A stretch of DNA of 64,000 nt from Stenotrophomonas aracearum (GCF_031834615.1 NZ_CP115543.1:2987001-3051000); one strand, 5' to 3'. Positions 25,700 to 33,401 are shown, counted from the first letter of the stretch. Program-made: numbers and translations. Notes: a model not told the origin generated them from the letters alone.

Positions 25700-25879
25700 A
25701 TGGCCCGTTCGCCAAAGACCTCCCCCAAGGCAGGCAACACCGTTCGCGTTGACCGCAAGCAGGGTTCCAACACCGCAATGAGCAGCGCCAGCATCGCCGC
25801 CGACCTGGCCGCGTTCCGCAAGAGCGGTGGCAAGATCGAAGTACTGGGCAATACCCTGGCGCTGAAAAAGGCCGGCTGA
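25700..25879 (+). CDS. Small basic protein, 59 residues, unknown
   Basis: Start at ATG 25700 with AGGAG five bases upstream; an ATG at 25685 is a weaker alternative. The N-terminal half is Lys/Arg/Ser-rich (MARSPKTSPKAGNTVRVDRK) and probably disordered. The C-terminal half, AADLAAFRKSGGKIEVLGNT, looks like one helix plus a beta-hairpin. I do not recognise the family. Its good ribosome-binding site and location behind the YkgJ gene argue that it is real. Confidence 0.65.
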   Translation: MARSPKTSPKAGNTVRVDRKQGSNTAMSSASIAADLAAFRKSGGKIEVLGNTLALKKAG

Positions 25880-25891
25880 TGCCGCAGCCGT

Positions 25892-25916
25892 CCGCACCGG
25901 CCCTGGGCCGGTGCGG
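25892..25916. terminator. Hairpin between convergent genes
   Basis: An 11-bp perfect GC-rich inverted repeat (CCGCACCGGCC and its complement, three-base loop) between the stops of the small basic protein and the DUF4097 gene. No T-tract on either side, so termination efficiency is uncertain. Confidence 0.5.
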
Positions 25917-25925
25917 GGGCCGCAC

Positions 25926-26807
25926 TCAGCGGCCGCCGAGCGTGACTTTCACGCTGCCCGAGTGGGCATTGATCGAGATGTCCCCGTCGCCGCCTCCCAG
26001 GCGCGCGTCCAGGCTGCGGCCCGGACCGTAACGCGGCCTTTCCACCTGGCCCACGGGTGAGCTGATGCCACCGCTGAAGGTCTTCACCGCCAGGCGCGCC
26101 GACACCTGCGCCGGCAGGCTCAGGCTGATCGAACCACTCACCGTTTCCAAGGTCACCTTGCCGCCCGGCGCGAGCCCGGCTGCGCCGACCTTCAGGCTGC
26201 CCGACACCGCTTCGGCCGCCAGCCGCTGCACCTTCGCCGCATCCAGCGTGATGTTGCCCGACACGGTGCCTACCGACACGTCGCCTGCGCCGCCACCGGC
26301 CTGGATGGAGCCGCTCACCGCGCGCAGTTCAAGCCGCGGGGTCTGCACCTGCGAGCGGATGCTGCCACTCACCGAGGCCAGGTTGGTTTCGCCGCTGCGC
26401 CCGCTGGCGGCGACATCGCCGCTGACCGCGTTTGCCTGCAGCCGACGCAGGTCCACCTCGGCCACGTCGATGTCCGCACTGACCGTGCCCAGCTGCACTT
26501 CCACCGAACGCGGCACCCGCAGTTCCAGGGTGGCGCCGCCGCTGTTGCCGTTGCGCGGGTAGATCACCTCCCACCGTACCCGGTTGGCGCTCTTGTCCTG
26601 CTGCAGGCGCAGGCCGTCGGCCAGGCTGCCGCTGAGGGCCACTTCATTGCGGTCCCAGCCACGCACAGTGACCTTGCCGGCGATATTGCTGAGTTCGACC
26701 CGCCCACCGGCGGCCAGCGGGTGGCGTTCGTCGACGCGGGTGGCGGCCTGCGCGGCCAGCGGCAGCAGCAGCGCGAGGGCAACAAGGTAACGCTTGGACA
26801 GGGGCAT
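25926..26807 (-). CDS. Exported DUF4097 beta-repeat protein
   Basis: 293 residues. The signal peptide MPLSKRYLVALALLLPLAAQAA is followed by a long run of short beta-strand repeats such as VELSNIAGKVTVRGW, AVSGDVAASG, SVSGSIRSQ and TVSGNITLD, the DUF4097 (adhesin-like beta-solenoid) pattern. Probably periplasmic or surface associated; function unknown. It is the third gene of the ECF sigma operon, eleven bases after the presumed anti-sigma gene, so it is a likely stress-induced product. Confidence 0.85.
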   Translation of the reverse strand: MPLSKRYLVALALLLPLAAQAATRVDERHPLAAGGRVELSNIAGKVTVRGWDRNEVALSGSLADGLRLQQDKSANRVRWEVIYPRNGNSGGATLELRVPRSVEVQLGTVSADIDVAEVDLRRLQANAVSGDVAASGRSGETNLASVSGSIRSQVQTPRLELRAVSGSIQAGGGAGDVSVGTVSGNITLDAAKVQRLAAEAVSGSLKVGAAGLAPGGKVTLETVSGSISLSLPAQVSARLAVKTFSGGISSPVGQVERPRYGPGRSLDARLGGGDGDISINAHSGSVKVTLGGR

Positions 26808-26818
26808 GGGTCTCTCCT

Positions 26819-27325
26819 TCAGGATGGCAGGCCAGCGGCGTTGACGGCCTGCTGGGTCAGTTCAAGGCGCAGCGCGTAGGTACGCTGCAGCTGGGTCAGC
26901 AGGAACCCGGAGCGCGGGTTCTCGGCAAGGGCGGCGCGGATGGTGCCCGCGCTGGAATCAAGTTCGTGCAGCGCCGGCTGCCAGTCCGCGCCGATCCGGT
27001 CCGCCGGCAGGGCCGCCATGGCCTGCTGGTACTCGGCGGCCATGACATCGGCCTGGCGCTGCAGCGGCGTGGGGCGCGGGGTCGGCGGCGGCGCGGTCGG
27101 CACCACCATCAGCACCGCCAGCGCGGCGGCCAGGCCAAGGCCGATGCGCAGCGGCCAGCGCCGTGCCGGACGCGTGGGCGCTGGCATGGGCACCACGGCC
27201 GTGCGGGGCGGCAACCGGGCGGCGATGCGCTGCCAGGTGTGGGCAGGCGGCAATCGTTCGGCCGGCAGCGCGCGCAGGCGCGCCTGCAGGTCGTCATGGA
27301 AAGCGTTGTCGTCGTGATCGTTCAT
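26819..27325 (-). CDS. Probable membrane-bound anti-sigma factor
   Basis: 168 residues with a polar, charged N-terminal ~55 residues (cytoplasmic), one hydrophobic segment about 57-74 (IGLGLAAALAVLMVV) and a periplasmic Pro-rich then helical tail. The start codon overlaps the stop of the ECF sigma gene (ATGA), the usual arrangement for a sigma/anti-sigma pair. No zinc-type HxxxCxxC motif is present. The role is inferred from topology and position, not from sequence similarity. Confidence 0.65.
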   Translation of the reverse strand: MNDHDDNAFHDDLQARLRALPAERLPPAHTWQRIAARLPPRTAVVPMPAPTRPARRWPLRIGLGLAAALAVLMVVPTAPPPTPRPTPLQRQADVMAAEYQQAMAALPADRIGADWQPALHELDSSAGTIRAALAENPRSGFLLTQLQRTYALRLELTQQAVNAAGLPS

Positions 27326-27906
27326 GCGGGTTCTCCCAGGCGCGCGCGCAGCAGGCCGCGCGCACGGTGCAGCTGTGCCTTGGAACTGCCGACCGCCATC
27401 TGCAGCTGTTCGGCGATTTCATGGTGTTTCCAGCCTTCGATGTCGTGCAGCACCAGCACCGCCCGGGCGCGCGGCGGCAGCGTTTCCAGCGCGCGCTCCA
27501 GGTCCAGCGTGGTGCCCGCGCAGCGGTCGAACGAGGGCACTGCGGCCAGCATTGCGCCATCGTCTTCGCCGCTGTCGGCCGCATCGCGCGCCGCATTGGC
27601 ACGCAGCTCCATCAGCGCGGCGTTGACCCCCAACCGGTGCAGCCAGGTGCCCAGGCTGCTGTCGAAACGGAAGCCCGGCAGTGCGCGCCAGGCCTGCAGG
27701 AAGGCTTCCTGCAGTGCATCCTCGGCACGGGCGGCCTGGCCACCGCACAGCCGCCACAGCACCGCATACAGGCGCGGCGCGTGCCGGTGGTAAATGCGCT
27801 CGTAGGCAGCCGTGTCGCCGGCCACGGCGGCCCGCACCAGGGCGGACTCGTCGGTGGGGTCGGCGTCGTTGGCGGCGCGGAGGGCGGGCATGGTCGTATC
27901 GAGCAT
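27322..27906 (-). CDS. ECF-type RNA polymerase sigma factor
   Basis: 194 residues. Region 2 is visible as YERIYHRHAPRLYAVLWRLCG with AEDALQEAFLQAWRAL, and region 4 as LPPRARAVLVLHDIEGWKHHEIAEQL...SSKAQLHRARGLLRARL. A presumed start at 27906 lies only five bases from a candidate -10 element, which suggests a leaderless mRNA or a start at the second ATG (27891). It is followed by an anti-sigma-like gene and a DUF4097 gene in one operon. Confidence 0.92.
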   Translation of the reverse strand: MLDTTMPALRAANDADPTDESALVRAAVAGDTAAYERIYHRHAPRLYAVLWRLCGGQAARAEDALQEAFLQAWRALPGFRFDSSLGTWLHRLGVNAALMELRANAARDAADSGEDDGAMLAAVPSFDRCAGTTLDLERALETLPPRARAVLVLHDIEGWKHHEIAEQLQMAVGSSKAQLHRARGLLRARLGEPA

Positions 27907-27911
27907 ATCCC

Positions 27912-27941
27912 TTGGATGCGGGCGCCATCGAAAAGGTTTAA
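27912..27941 (-). promoter_or_regulatory. Candidate ECF sigma promoter for the sigma operon
   Basis: TTAAACCTTTTCG (27929-27941), nine bases, GCATCCAA (27912-27919), read on the minus strand. The AACC-type upstream box resembles ECF -35 elements. The identical pair with identical spacing lies in mirror image at 27952-27981. Confidence 0.65.
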
Positions 27942-27951
27942 GCCGGGCCGG

Positions 27952-27981
27952 TTAAACCTTTTCGCCGGCGGCTGCATCCAA
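27952..27981 (+). promoter_or_regulatory. Candidate ECF sigma promoter for the lipoprotein-mscS operon
   Basis: TTAAACCTTTTCG (27952-27964), nine bases, GCATCCAA (27974-27981). It is an exact match in both boxes and spacing to the divergent element of the sigma factor operon. The downstream ATG at 28020 leaves room for a leader of about 30 bases with AGGAGGT. Confidence 0.65.
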
Positions 27982-28019
27982 TCTCCTGTCCCCGCGAAGG
28001 ATCGCCCCAGGAGGTCCGC

Positions 28020-28187
28020 ATGTCGCCCACGTGTCTTGCCCTGCTGTTGTCGCTGGCCACCGCCTGTACCCTGCCCGGCAGCCCGGTGACGCTGCGCGTG
28101 TCGCCACCGCCGCGTGCCGACCTGTGCGTGCAGTACGAGCAGCGGGCGCCGTTGTGCGTGTCGGGGTTGGTAAACTGGCGGGCATGA
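28020..28187 (+). CDS. Small lipoprotein, 55 residues
   Basis: Short gene with an ideal AGGAGGT four bases before its ATG. Product begins MSPTCLALLLSLATACTLPG: a hydrophobic signal with a plausible lipobox (ATAC) ahead of a tail of ~39 residues containing two further cysteines (DLCVQYE and PLCVSG). The stop overlaps the start of the MscS-like gene (ATGA). No family recognised. The ribosome-binding site, the lipobox and the coupling to mscS support it as real. Confidence 0.7.
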   Translation: MSPTCLALLLSLATACTLPGSPVTLRVSPPPRADLCVQYEQRAPLCVSGLVNWRA

Positions 28188-28765
28188 AAGAACACCTGCC
28201 TGCCTGGACCCATGAATGGCTGCAATACGGCGCGCCCGCACTGCAGATCCTGCTGACCCTGCTGGTCGCGTGGCTCGTTCGCCTCATTGCGCGGCGCCTG
28301 CTGCGCCGACTTGGCGAGCACTACACACTGCCGCCGGAGATGGTGATGGGCGCGCGCCGCGTGTTCACCTTCGTGGTGTATTTCGCGGTACTGATGGTGG
28401 TGCTGCAGATCATCGGGGTGCAGGCCAGCGTGCTGTGGACGGCGTTCACCGGCTTTGCCGCCGTGGGCGCGGTGGCGTTCTTCGCGGCATGGAGCGTGCT
28501 CTCCAACATCTTCTGCACGCTGCTGATCTTCACCACCCGCCCGTTCCGCCTGCACGATTGCATCGAAGTGCTGGAGAACGGCGAGAAGCCAGGCCTCAAG
28601 GGCCGGGTGATCGACGTCAACCTGATCTACACCACCCTGCAGGAAAATGCCGGCGGCCATGAAGGCACCGTGCTGCAGATTCCCAACAACATGTTCTTCC
28701 AGCGCACCGTGCGCCGCTGGCGCGATCCGTCGCAGGCCCCGGGTGGCATCCAGGGCGATGGCTGA
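28184..28765 (+). CDS. Small MscS-family mechanosensitive channel
   Basis: 193 residues. There is one N-terminal hydrophobic helix (ILLTLLVAWLVRLIA), a second (FTFVVYFAVLMVVLQII), then the MscS pore helix region AFTGFAAVGAVAFFAAWSVLSNIFC and the start of the beta domain (IFTTRPFRLHDCIEVLEN, VIDVNLIYTTLQEN, VLQIPNNMFF). It is shorter than MscS (286) at the C-terminus. Such channels release solutes on hypo-osmotic shock. It is probably transcribed from the ECF-type promoter upstream of the small lipoprotein. Confidence 0.88.
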   Translation: MKEHLPAWTHEWLQYGAPALQILLTLLVAWLVRLIARRLLRRLGEHYTLPPEMVMGARRVFTFVVYFAVLMVVLQIIGVQASVLWTAFTGFAAVGAVAFFAAWSVLSNIFCTLLIFTTRPFRLHDCIEVLENGEKPGLKGRVIDVNLIYTTLQENAGGHEGTVLQIPNNMFFQRTVRRWRDPSQAPGGIQGDG

Positions 28766-29323
28766 TCACCAGATCAGGTCGTCTGGCACCTGGAACTGCG
28801 CGTAGTAGGCGTCGTCTTCCGCATTGCCCGTGCTGGGCTCTGCATTGCCCCGGTCCTTGCCGTTGTCGAGCACGATGGCTGACGTGTCGCGTTCGCGGAT
28901 CTTCTCGGCAGCCGCGCGTGGGACCAGTTCGAAGCCCTCGCCCAGGCGCACGATCACCAGGCTGCCCGCCGCCAGCTGCCGGCGCAGCAGCTCGTTGACC
29001 AGCATCGTGCGGATCAGGCTGCCATCATTGAAGCGGTATTCGCTTTCGCCTTCACGCTTGACCCGGTTGCTTTCGATGATCTGCCGGACCTGCGCCTGCA
29101 GTTCCTGCTGGCGTCCCTTTTCCTTGCGCTCGGCTTCGATCGCGCGGTCGCGCTCGGCCTTTTCGGCACGCAGGCGGTCGGCTTCGCGCTGGCTTTCGGT
29201 GGGCGCCACCGGGGCCTTGCCGTGGCGGGCCTTCACCTGTTCGCGCGCGGCCTGGGAGACCTGGGACTTCTTGACCAGCCCGGCCTTGAGCAGCTGTTCC
29301 TGCAGGGGATTTGCCTTCGCCAT
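28766..29323 (-). CDS. DUF2058 (YaiL-type) nucleoprotein/polynucleotide-associated protein
   Basis: 185 residues. The typical opening AKANPLQEQLLKAGLVKKSQ is followed by a highly charged coiled-coil stretch (about 45-85) and the conserved YRFNDGSLIRTMLVNELLRRQLAAG and GFELVPRAAAEKI blocks. Members are annotated as polynucleotide-associated; activity is unproven. Its stop codon directly abuts the mscS stop on the other strand, forming TGATCA. Confidence 0.85.
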   Translation of the reverse strand: MAKANPLQEQLLKAGLVKKSQVSQAAREQVKARHGKAPVAPTESQREADRLRAEKAERDRAIEAERKEKGRQQELQAQVRQIIESNRVKREGESEYRFNDGSLIRTMLVNELLRRQLAAGSLVIVRLGEGFELVPRAAAEKIRERDTSAIVLDNGKDRGNAEPSTGNAEDDAYYAQFQVPDDLIW

Positions 29324-29374
29324 TGCCTGTACGTCTGTTGTTGCGGGAATCCAGGGGCCATCATACTGCCCTGC

Positions 29375-29872
29375 ATGACCGCCCTGAAATACCTCGCCGG
29401 CTACCCCGACGCCCTGCAGCAGCAGGTGCGCGAGCTGATCGCGGCCGACCGCCTGGGGCCGTGGCTGGAGCGCCGTTACGCCGAGCTGCATACGGTGCGC
29501 AACGACCGCCAGCTGTACGACTACACCCAGGCGCTGAAGGAGCGCTACCTGCGCCAGTCGGTGCCGCTGTCCAAAGTGCTCTACGACAGCCGCCTGCAGG
29601 TGCTCAAGCACGCGCTGGGCACCCACACCACCATTTCACGGGTGCAGGGCAGCCGGCTCAAGGCCAGTCGCGAGATCCGCATCGCCAGCGTGTTCCGCGA
29701 GGCCCCGGCGCCGTTCCTGAAGATGATCGTGGTACATGAACTGGCGCATCTGAAGGAAGCGGACCACAACAAGGCCTTCTACCAGCTGTGCACGCACATG
29801 GAGGCGGACTACCACCAGCTGGAATTCGACCTGCGGCTATACCTGACCCACCTGGAGCGGCCCGGCGCCTGA
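29375..29872 (+). CDS. YgjP-like zinc metallopeptidase (DUF45/M48-type)
   Basis: 165 residues from ATG (MTALKYLAGYPD). The zinc-binding motif HELAHLKEADHNKAFY is present with both histidines and the glutamate, preceded by the family block LKASREIRIASVFREAP. Cytosolic; the substrate is not known. Stands alone between DUF2058 (divergent) and the pseudouridine-synthase-like gene. Confidence 0.85.
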   Translation: MTALKYLAGYPDALQQQVRELIAADRLGPWLERRYAELHTVRNDRQLYDYTQALKERYLRQSVPLSKVLYDSRLQVLKHALGTHTTISRVQGSRLKASREIRIASVFREAPAPFLKMIVVHELAHLKEADHNKAFYQLCTHMEADYHQLEFDLRLYLTHLERPGA

Positions 29873-29935
29873 ACGCGGCGACCGGCCCGAGCCAGTACAC
29901 TGCCCGCCCCCACCCCGTTTCCTGCTGCCTGCCCC

Positions 29936-30646
29936 ATGACCGACCCGATCCGACTCGACAAACGCCTGACCAGCCTGATCGGCTGCTCCCGTGGCGACGC
30001 CCAGCGCTACATCGAGGGCGGCTGGGTCACGGTCAATGGCACCGTGGTCGAACAGCCGCAGGCGATGGTCACCGACGAAGTGATGGTGCTGCGCGACAAC
30101 GCGGAGGCGACCCGCGCCGAAACCGTGACCATGCTGCTGCACAAGCCGGCCGGCATGCCGGCGGCCGACATGTGCGCGATGGTCACCCCGGACAGCCGCA
30201 GCGAACTGGACGCCACCGGCGTGGCCCTGCTGCAGCGGCATTTCCACGGCCTGCAGCTGGCGATGCCGCTGCCGGCCGAAGACAGCGGCCTGGTCGTGGT
30301 CAGCCAGGACGGGCGCGTGGTGTCCTACCTGAAGGACCGCGGCGCGACGCTGGAACAGGAATACCTGGTGGAAGTCACCGGCGAGCTGGCCCCCTACGGC
30401 ATGCGCCGGCTGGCCCATGGCCTGAGCTTCCGCAACTGGCCGCTGCCGCCGTGCAAGGTCAGCTGGCAGAACGAAACCCGCCTGCGCTTTGCGATCAAGC
30501 CGGTGCACCCGGGCCAGCTGCGCGACATGTGCGGCCAGGTTGGGCTGGAGGCGGTCAGCGTGCGCCGCCTGCGCGTGGGCCGGGTCGCCCTGGGCAAGCT
30601 GGCGCCGGGCCAGTGGCGCTACCTGGCCCCCGACGAGCGCTTCTGA
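29936..30646 (+). CDS. RsuA/RluF-family pseudouridine-synthase homologue lacking the catalytic Asp
   Basis: 236 residues. The N-terminal S4 RNA-binding domain (RLDKRLTSLIGCSRGDAQRYI) and the pseudouridine-synthase fold are recognisable (LLHKPAGM, LEQEYLVEVTGEL, GQVGLEAVSVRRLRVG). The active-site block, normally GRLDxDTxGL, reads MPLPAEDSGL, so the catalytic Asp and neighbouring Arg are replaced by Pro. The usual RQIRRM segment reads GQLRDM. The reading frame is intact and GC-rich, so this looks like a folded RNA-binding protein without the known catalytic activity. Confidence 0.82.
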   Translation: MTDPIRLDKRLTSLIGCSRGDAQRYIEGGWVTVNGTVVEQPQAMVTDEVMVLRDNAEATRAETVTMLLHKPAGMPAADMCAMVTPDSRSELDATGVALLQRHFHGLQLAMPLPAEDSGLVVVSQDGRVVSYLKDRGATLEQEYLVEVTGELAPYGMRRLAHGLSFRNWPLPPCKVSWQNETRLRFAIKPVHPGQLRDMCGQVGLEAVSVRRLRVGRVALGKLAPGQWRYLAPDERF

Positions 30647-30659
30647 TCCCGCCCGGTGC

Positions 30660-30678
30660 CGTGCACTCGCAGTGCACG
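30660..30678. repeat. Perfect 8-bp inverted repeat before the PLD gene
   Basis: CGTGCACT-CGC-AGTGCACG, 23 bases before the start codon at 30702. It could be an operator or a leader hairpin; nothing further can be said. Confidence 0.4.
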
Positions 30679-30701
30679 CGCGCCCCGCTTAGGATCGGCG
30701 C

Positions 30702-32282
30702 ATGACCGAAAAGATGCCGTTGTGGCGCCGGTTGCTGCGCGGCGTGTGCGTGGTGCTGGCGATCCTGATCCTGCTGGTGCTCAGCGGCCTGCTGCTGGGC
30801 GACCACCTCACGCCCAAGGCGATGGGGCCACACAGCACGGTGCTGCCCCTGCAGCCGGCCCAGGGCCCGATCGACCGCGAAGTGGTGCGCCTGCAGGCCC
30901 AACACCCGGGCCAGTCGGGCGTGGCGTTCCTGTCCGAAGGGCTGGATGCCTATGCCGCGCGCGCGGTGGTCACCCGCCACGCGGCGCGCAGCCTGGACCT
31001 GCAGTACTACATGTGGAAGGACGACCTGATCGGCCACCTGATGGCGCAGGAGCTGTACCAGGCCGCCGAGCGCGGCGTGCGCGTGCGCCTGCTGCTGGAC
31101 GACATGAACGCGCAGGACAAGGACGCGCTGATGATGGCGCTCGATGAGCACCCCAACATCGAGATCCGCCTGTACAACCCGTTCCGCAACCGCGACGGGC
31201 TGTGGCGGCTGGTGGAGATGGTGCAGCGCTTCTTCAGCGTCAACCACCGCATGCACAACAAGCAGTGGATCGCCGATGGGCGCGTGGCGATCGTGGGCGG
31301 ACGCAACATCGGCGAGGAGTACTTCAGCGCGCGCAGCGACGTGAACTTCCGGGACCTGGACCTGCTGGTGGCGGGCAAGGCGGTGCAGCAGGCCAACACC
31401 ATTTTCGACGCGTACTGGAACAGCGAAGCGGCGGTGCCGGTGGCGGCCCTCGCCTTCCATACCCCGGCCCAGCTGCGCCTGTTGATGCTGGAATCGGCGC
31501 ACGAGGCCAAGCTCGACGCGGCACAGCCCTACCTGCAGCGGGTGGAGCGTTCGGAGTCAGCGCGCAGGTTTGGGCTCAACGAGGTCAAGCTGCACTGGTC
31601 GCCGAATGTGGAGATCATTTCCGACCCGGCCATGAAGCATCGCCGCGACGACCAGGCCAACTGGCTGGTGACCCGGCTGGTGCGCGACCTTGGCGCGACG
31701 CGCGACAAGGCGCTGCTGATCTCGCCGTACTTCGTGCCCGGCGACGAAGGCGAGCGCGGTCTGGCGGCGCTGGTGGAGCGCGGTGCGTACGTTGGCGTGG
31801 TCACCAACTCGCTGGCGGCCAACGACGTGGCGGCAGTGCACAGCGGCTACATGCACTATCGCCTGCCGCTGCTGCAGGACGGCGTGCACCTGTACGAACT
31901 GAAGTCGCGCGGTCCGGGCGGCGGTGGCAGCGGCCCGTTCGGCAGCAGCGGCGCGAGCCTGCATACCAAGGCGTTCCTGATCGATGACAAGCGCGGCTTT
32001 GTCGGTTCATTCAATCTTGACCCGCGTTCGGCGTATCTCAACACCGAGATGGGCGTGATGTTCGAGGACCGCGCATTGGCAGCGGAGCTGCGCGAGGAGT
32101 ATCTGCGCCTGGCCAGCCCGAAGATGAGTTACTGGGTGACGCGCACGCCGGACAATGAGGTGCGGTGGTTGGATTGGGCGGAAACGCCGCCGACGTTGTT
32201 GGACCGGGAACCGGATACGTCGTTCAAACAACGGGCCGTGGCACGGGTGATCAGCTGGTTGCCGCTGGAATCGCAGTTGTGA
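30702..32282 (+). CDS. Phospholipase D-family, cardiolipin-synthase-like membrane enzyme
   Basis: 526 residues. One N-terminal membrane helix (VVLAILILLVLSGLLLG) precedes two PLD domains. Catalytic HKD motifs are HNKQWIADGRVAIVGG and HTKAFLIDDKRGFVGS, each followed by the conserved G-R/N pair (GRNIGEEY and FNLDPRS). This is the organisation of ClsC-like enzymes that make cardiolipin from two phospholipids at the inner membrane. No partner such as ymdB is visible, so substrate specificity is open. Confidence 0.9.
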   Translation: MTEKMPLWRRLLRGVCVVLAILILLVLSGLLLGDHLTPKAMGPHSTVLPLQPAQGPIDREVVRLQAQHPGQSGVAFLSEGLDAYAARAVVTRHAARSLDLQYYMWKDDLIGHLMAQELYQAAERGVRVRLLLDDMNAQDKDALMMALDEHPNIEIRLYNPFRNRDGLWRLVEMVQRFFSVNHRMHNKQWIADGRVAIVGGRNIGEEYFSARSDVNFRDLDLLVAGKAVQQANTIFDAYWNSEAAVPVAALAFHTPAQLRLLMLESAHEAKLDAAQPYLQRVERSESARRFGLNEVKLHWSPNVEIISDPAMKHRRDDQANWLVTRLVRDLGATRDKALLISPYFVPGDEGERGLAALVERGAYVGVVTNSLAANDVAAVHSGYMHYRLPLLQDGVHLYELKSRGPGGGGSGPFGSSGASLHTKAFLIDDKRGFVGSFNLDPRSAYLNTEMGVMFEDRALAAELREEYLRLASPKMSYWVTRTPDNEVRWLDWAETPPTLLDREPDTSFKQRAVARVISWLPLESQL

Positions 32283-32294
32283 GGGGTTCCGTGG

Positions 32295-32316
32295 GACACG
32301 CGCGGCGTGTCGCTAC
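32295..32316 (-). repeat. SMAG-like GTAG palindrome
   Basis: Minus-oriented GTAG head with GACACGC/GCGTGTC arms. The TAG of its head is the stop codon of the HDOD gene. Confidence 0.75.
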
Positions 32317-33401
32317 GCGTCTCCCACCTCATCCCCATCCAACGTCTCTACCCCGCGCCCATGCAGCCGGCGCCAGATCCATTGCAACGCGTGCGCCGGG
32401 GTACCCTCCAGCTGCTCCAGCAGCGCGGAGGCCTGGGCCTGGCTGATCCGGCCGTGCCGGCACAACAAGCTGGCCGACGCCGCCGCGCGCGCGAAGCGCA
32501 GGCTGGCCGCCAACCCACCGCCACTGGCCTCGCCGTCGCGCAGCAGGGCTTCATGCACCGACGGCGGCAGCTCCCAGGCCGCAGCAATCCGGCTGGCGAC
32601 CGGCAGGCTCCAGGTGTCCAGCAACGTGCTGGCCAGCGCCTGCGAGGGCACCGCGCCATGCTGCCAGGCGGCGTCCAGCAGCTGCCGCATCACCAATGCC
32701 GCGCCCAGGCCCTGGGTCAGGCCCATCCACTGCGCGGCAAAGGCATCTTCGTGGGTCACCAGGCGTGCATGGTCGGCCGCCGCGCGCGAGGCAAGCAACG
32801 CGTGTTCCCAGACCACCGTGCCGAACTGCGGGAAGGCGTCGCTGTGCAGCTGCATGACCGGCTGCACCAGCACCGCACTGATGATCTGGCGGATGCCGTC
32901 GGTGCCCACCAGGGTCACCGCACGCTGCAGGCTGTCCACCGGCTTGGCCTGCAGCCGATAGACCGGACTGTTGGCGATGCGCAGCAGGTTGCCGGTCAGC
33001 ACCGCGTCCTGGCCGATGATGGAGGCCATGCTGCGCGCCGAGGCGTCGCTGTCATTCACGGTCTGGATCAGCTGCGGCAACAGCTGCGGACGACGCGGCA
33101 GGTGCCGGGCCGACCAGTCCTGCGCCTCCAGCGCCGCCGCCACGGCCGCCTGCAGCGCGGCGTCCTGGGCCCCCGCAGCGCGATCCACCCCGCCGCTGCC
33201 GGGCCCCAGGGCCAGCGCATGCAGCCCGGCCTGCAAGGTCCCTGCCGGGTCGCCTGCGGTGGGCACAGCGGCCACTGGCAGGTGTGGATCGGCGGCAGCC
33301 GCGCGCCGTGCCACGGGCGCCGCTGCCGGGCGTCGATACAGACCCCAGCCCACGCCCGCGGCCACCAGCAGACCCGCCGCCCCGACCAGAAGCGCGGTCA
33401 T
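32313..33401 (-). CDS. Membrane-anchored HDOD-domain protein
   Basis: 362 residues from ATG (MTALLVGAAGLLVAAGVGWG); the longer in-frame extension lacks a ribosome-binding site. One N-terminal membrane helix is followed by an Ala/Pro linker and, from about residue 105, an HDOD domain (PQLLPQLIQTVNDSDASARS, DAVLTGNLLRIANSPVYRL, LVGTDGIRQIISAVL). HDOD proteins act as output modules in signalling; this one has no receiver or GGDEF domain. The stop codon is supplied by a GTAG repeat. Confidence 0.82.
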   Translation of the reverse strand: MTALLVGAAGLLVAAGVGWGLYRRPAAAPVARRAAAADPHLPVAAVPTAGDPAGTLQAGLHALALGPGSGGVDRAAGAQDAALQAAVAAALEAQDWSARHLPRRPQLLPQLIQTVNDSDASARSMASIIGQDAVLTGNLLRIANSPVYRLQAKPVDSLQRAVTLVGTDGIRQIISAVLVQPVMQLHSDAFPQFGTVVWEHALLASRAAADHARLVTHEDAFAAQWMGLTQGLGAALVMRQLLDAAWQHGAVPSQALASTLLDTWSLPVASRIAAAWELPPSVHEALLRDGEASGGGLAASLRFARAAASASLLCRHGRISQAQASALLEQLEGTPAHALQWIWRRLHGRGVETLDGDEVGDA

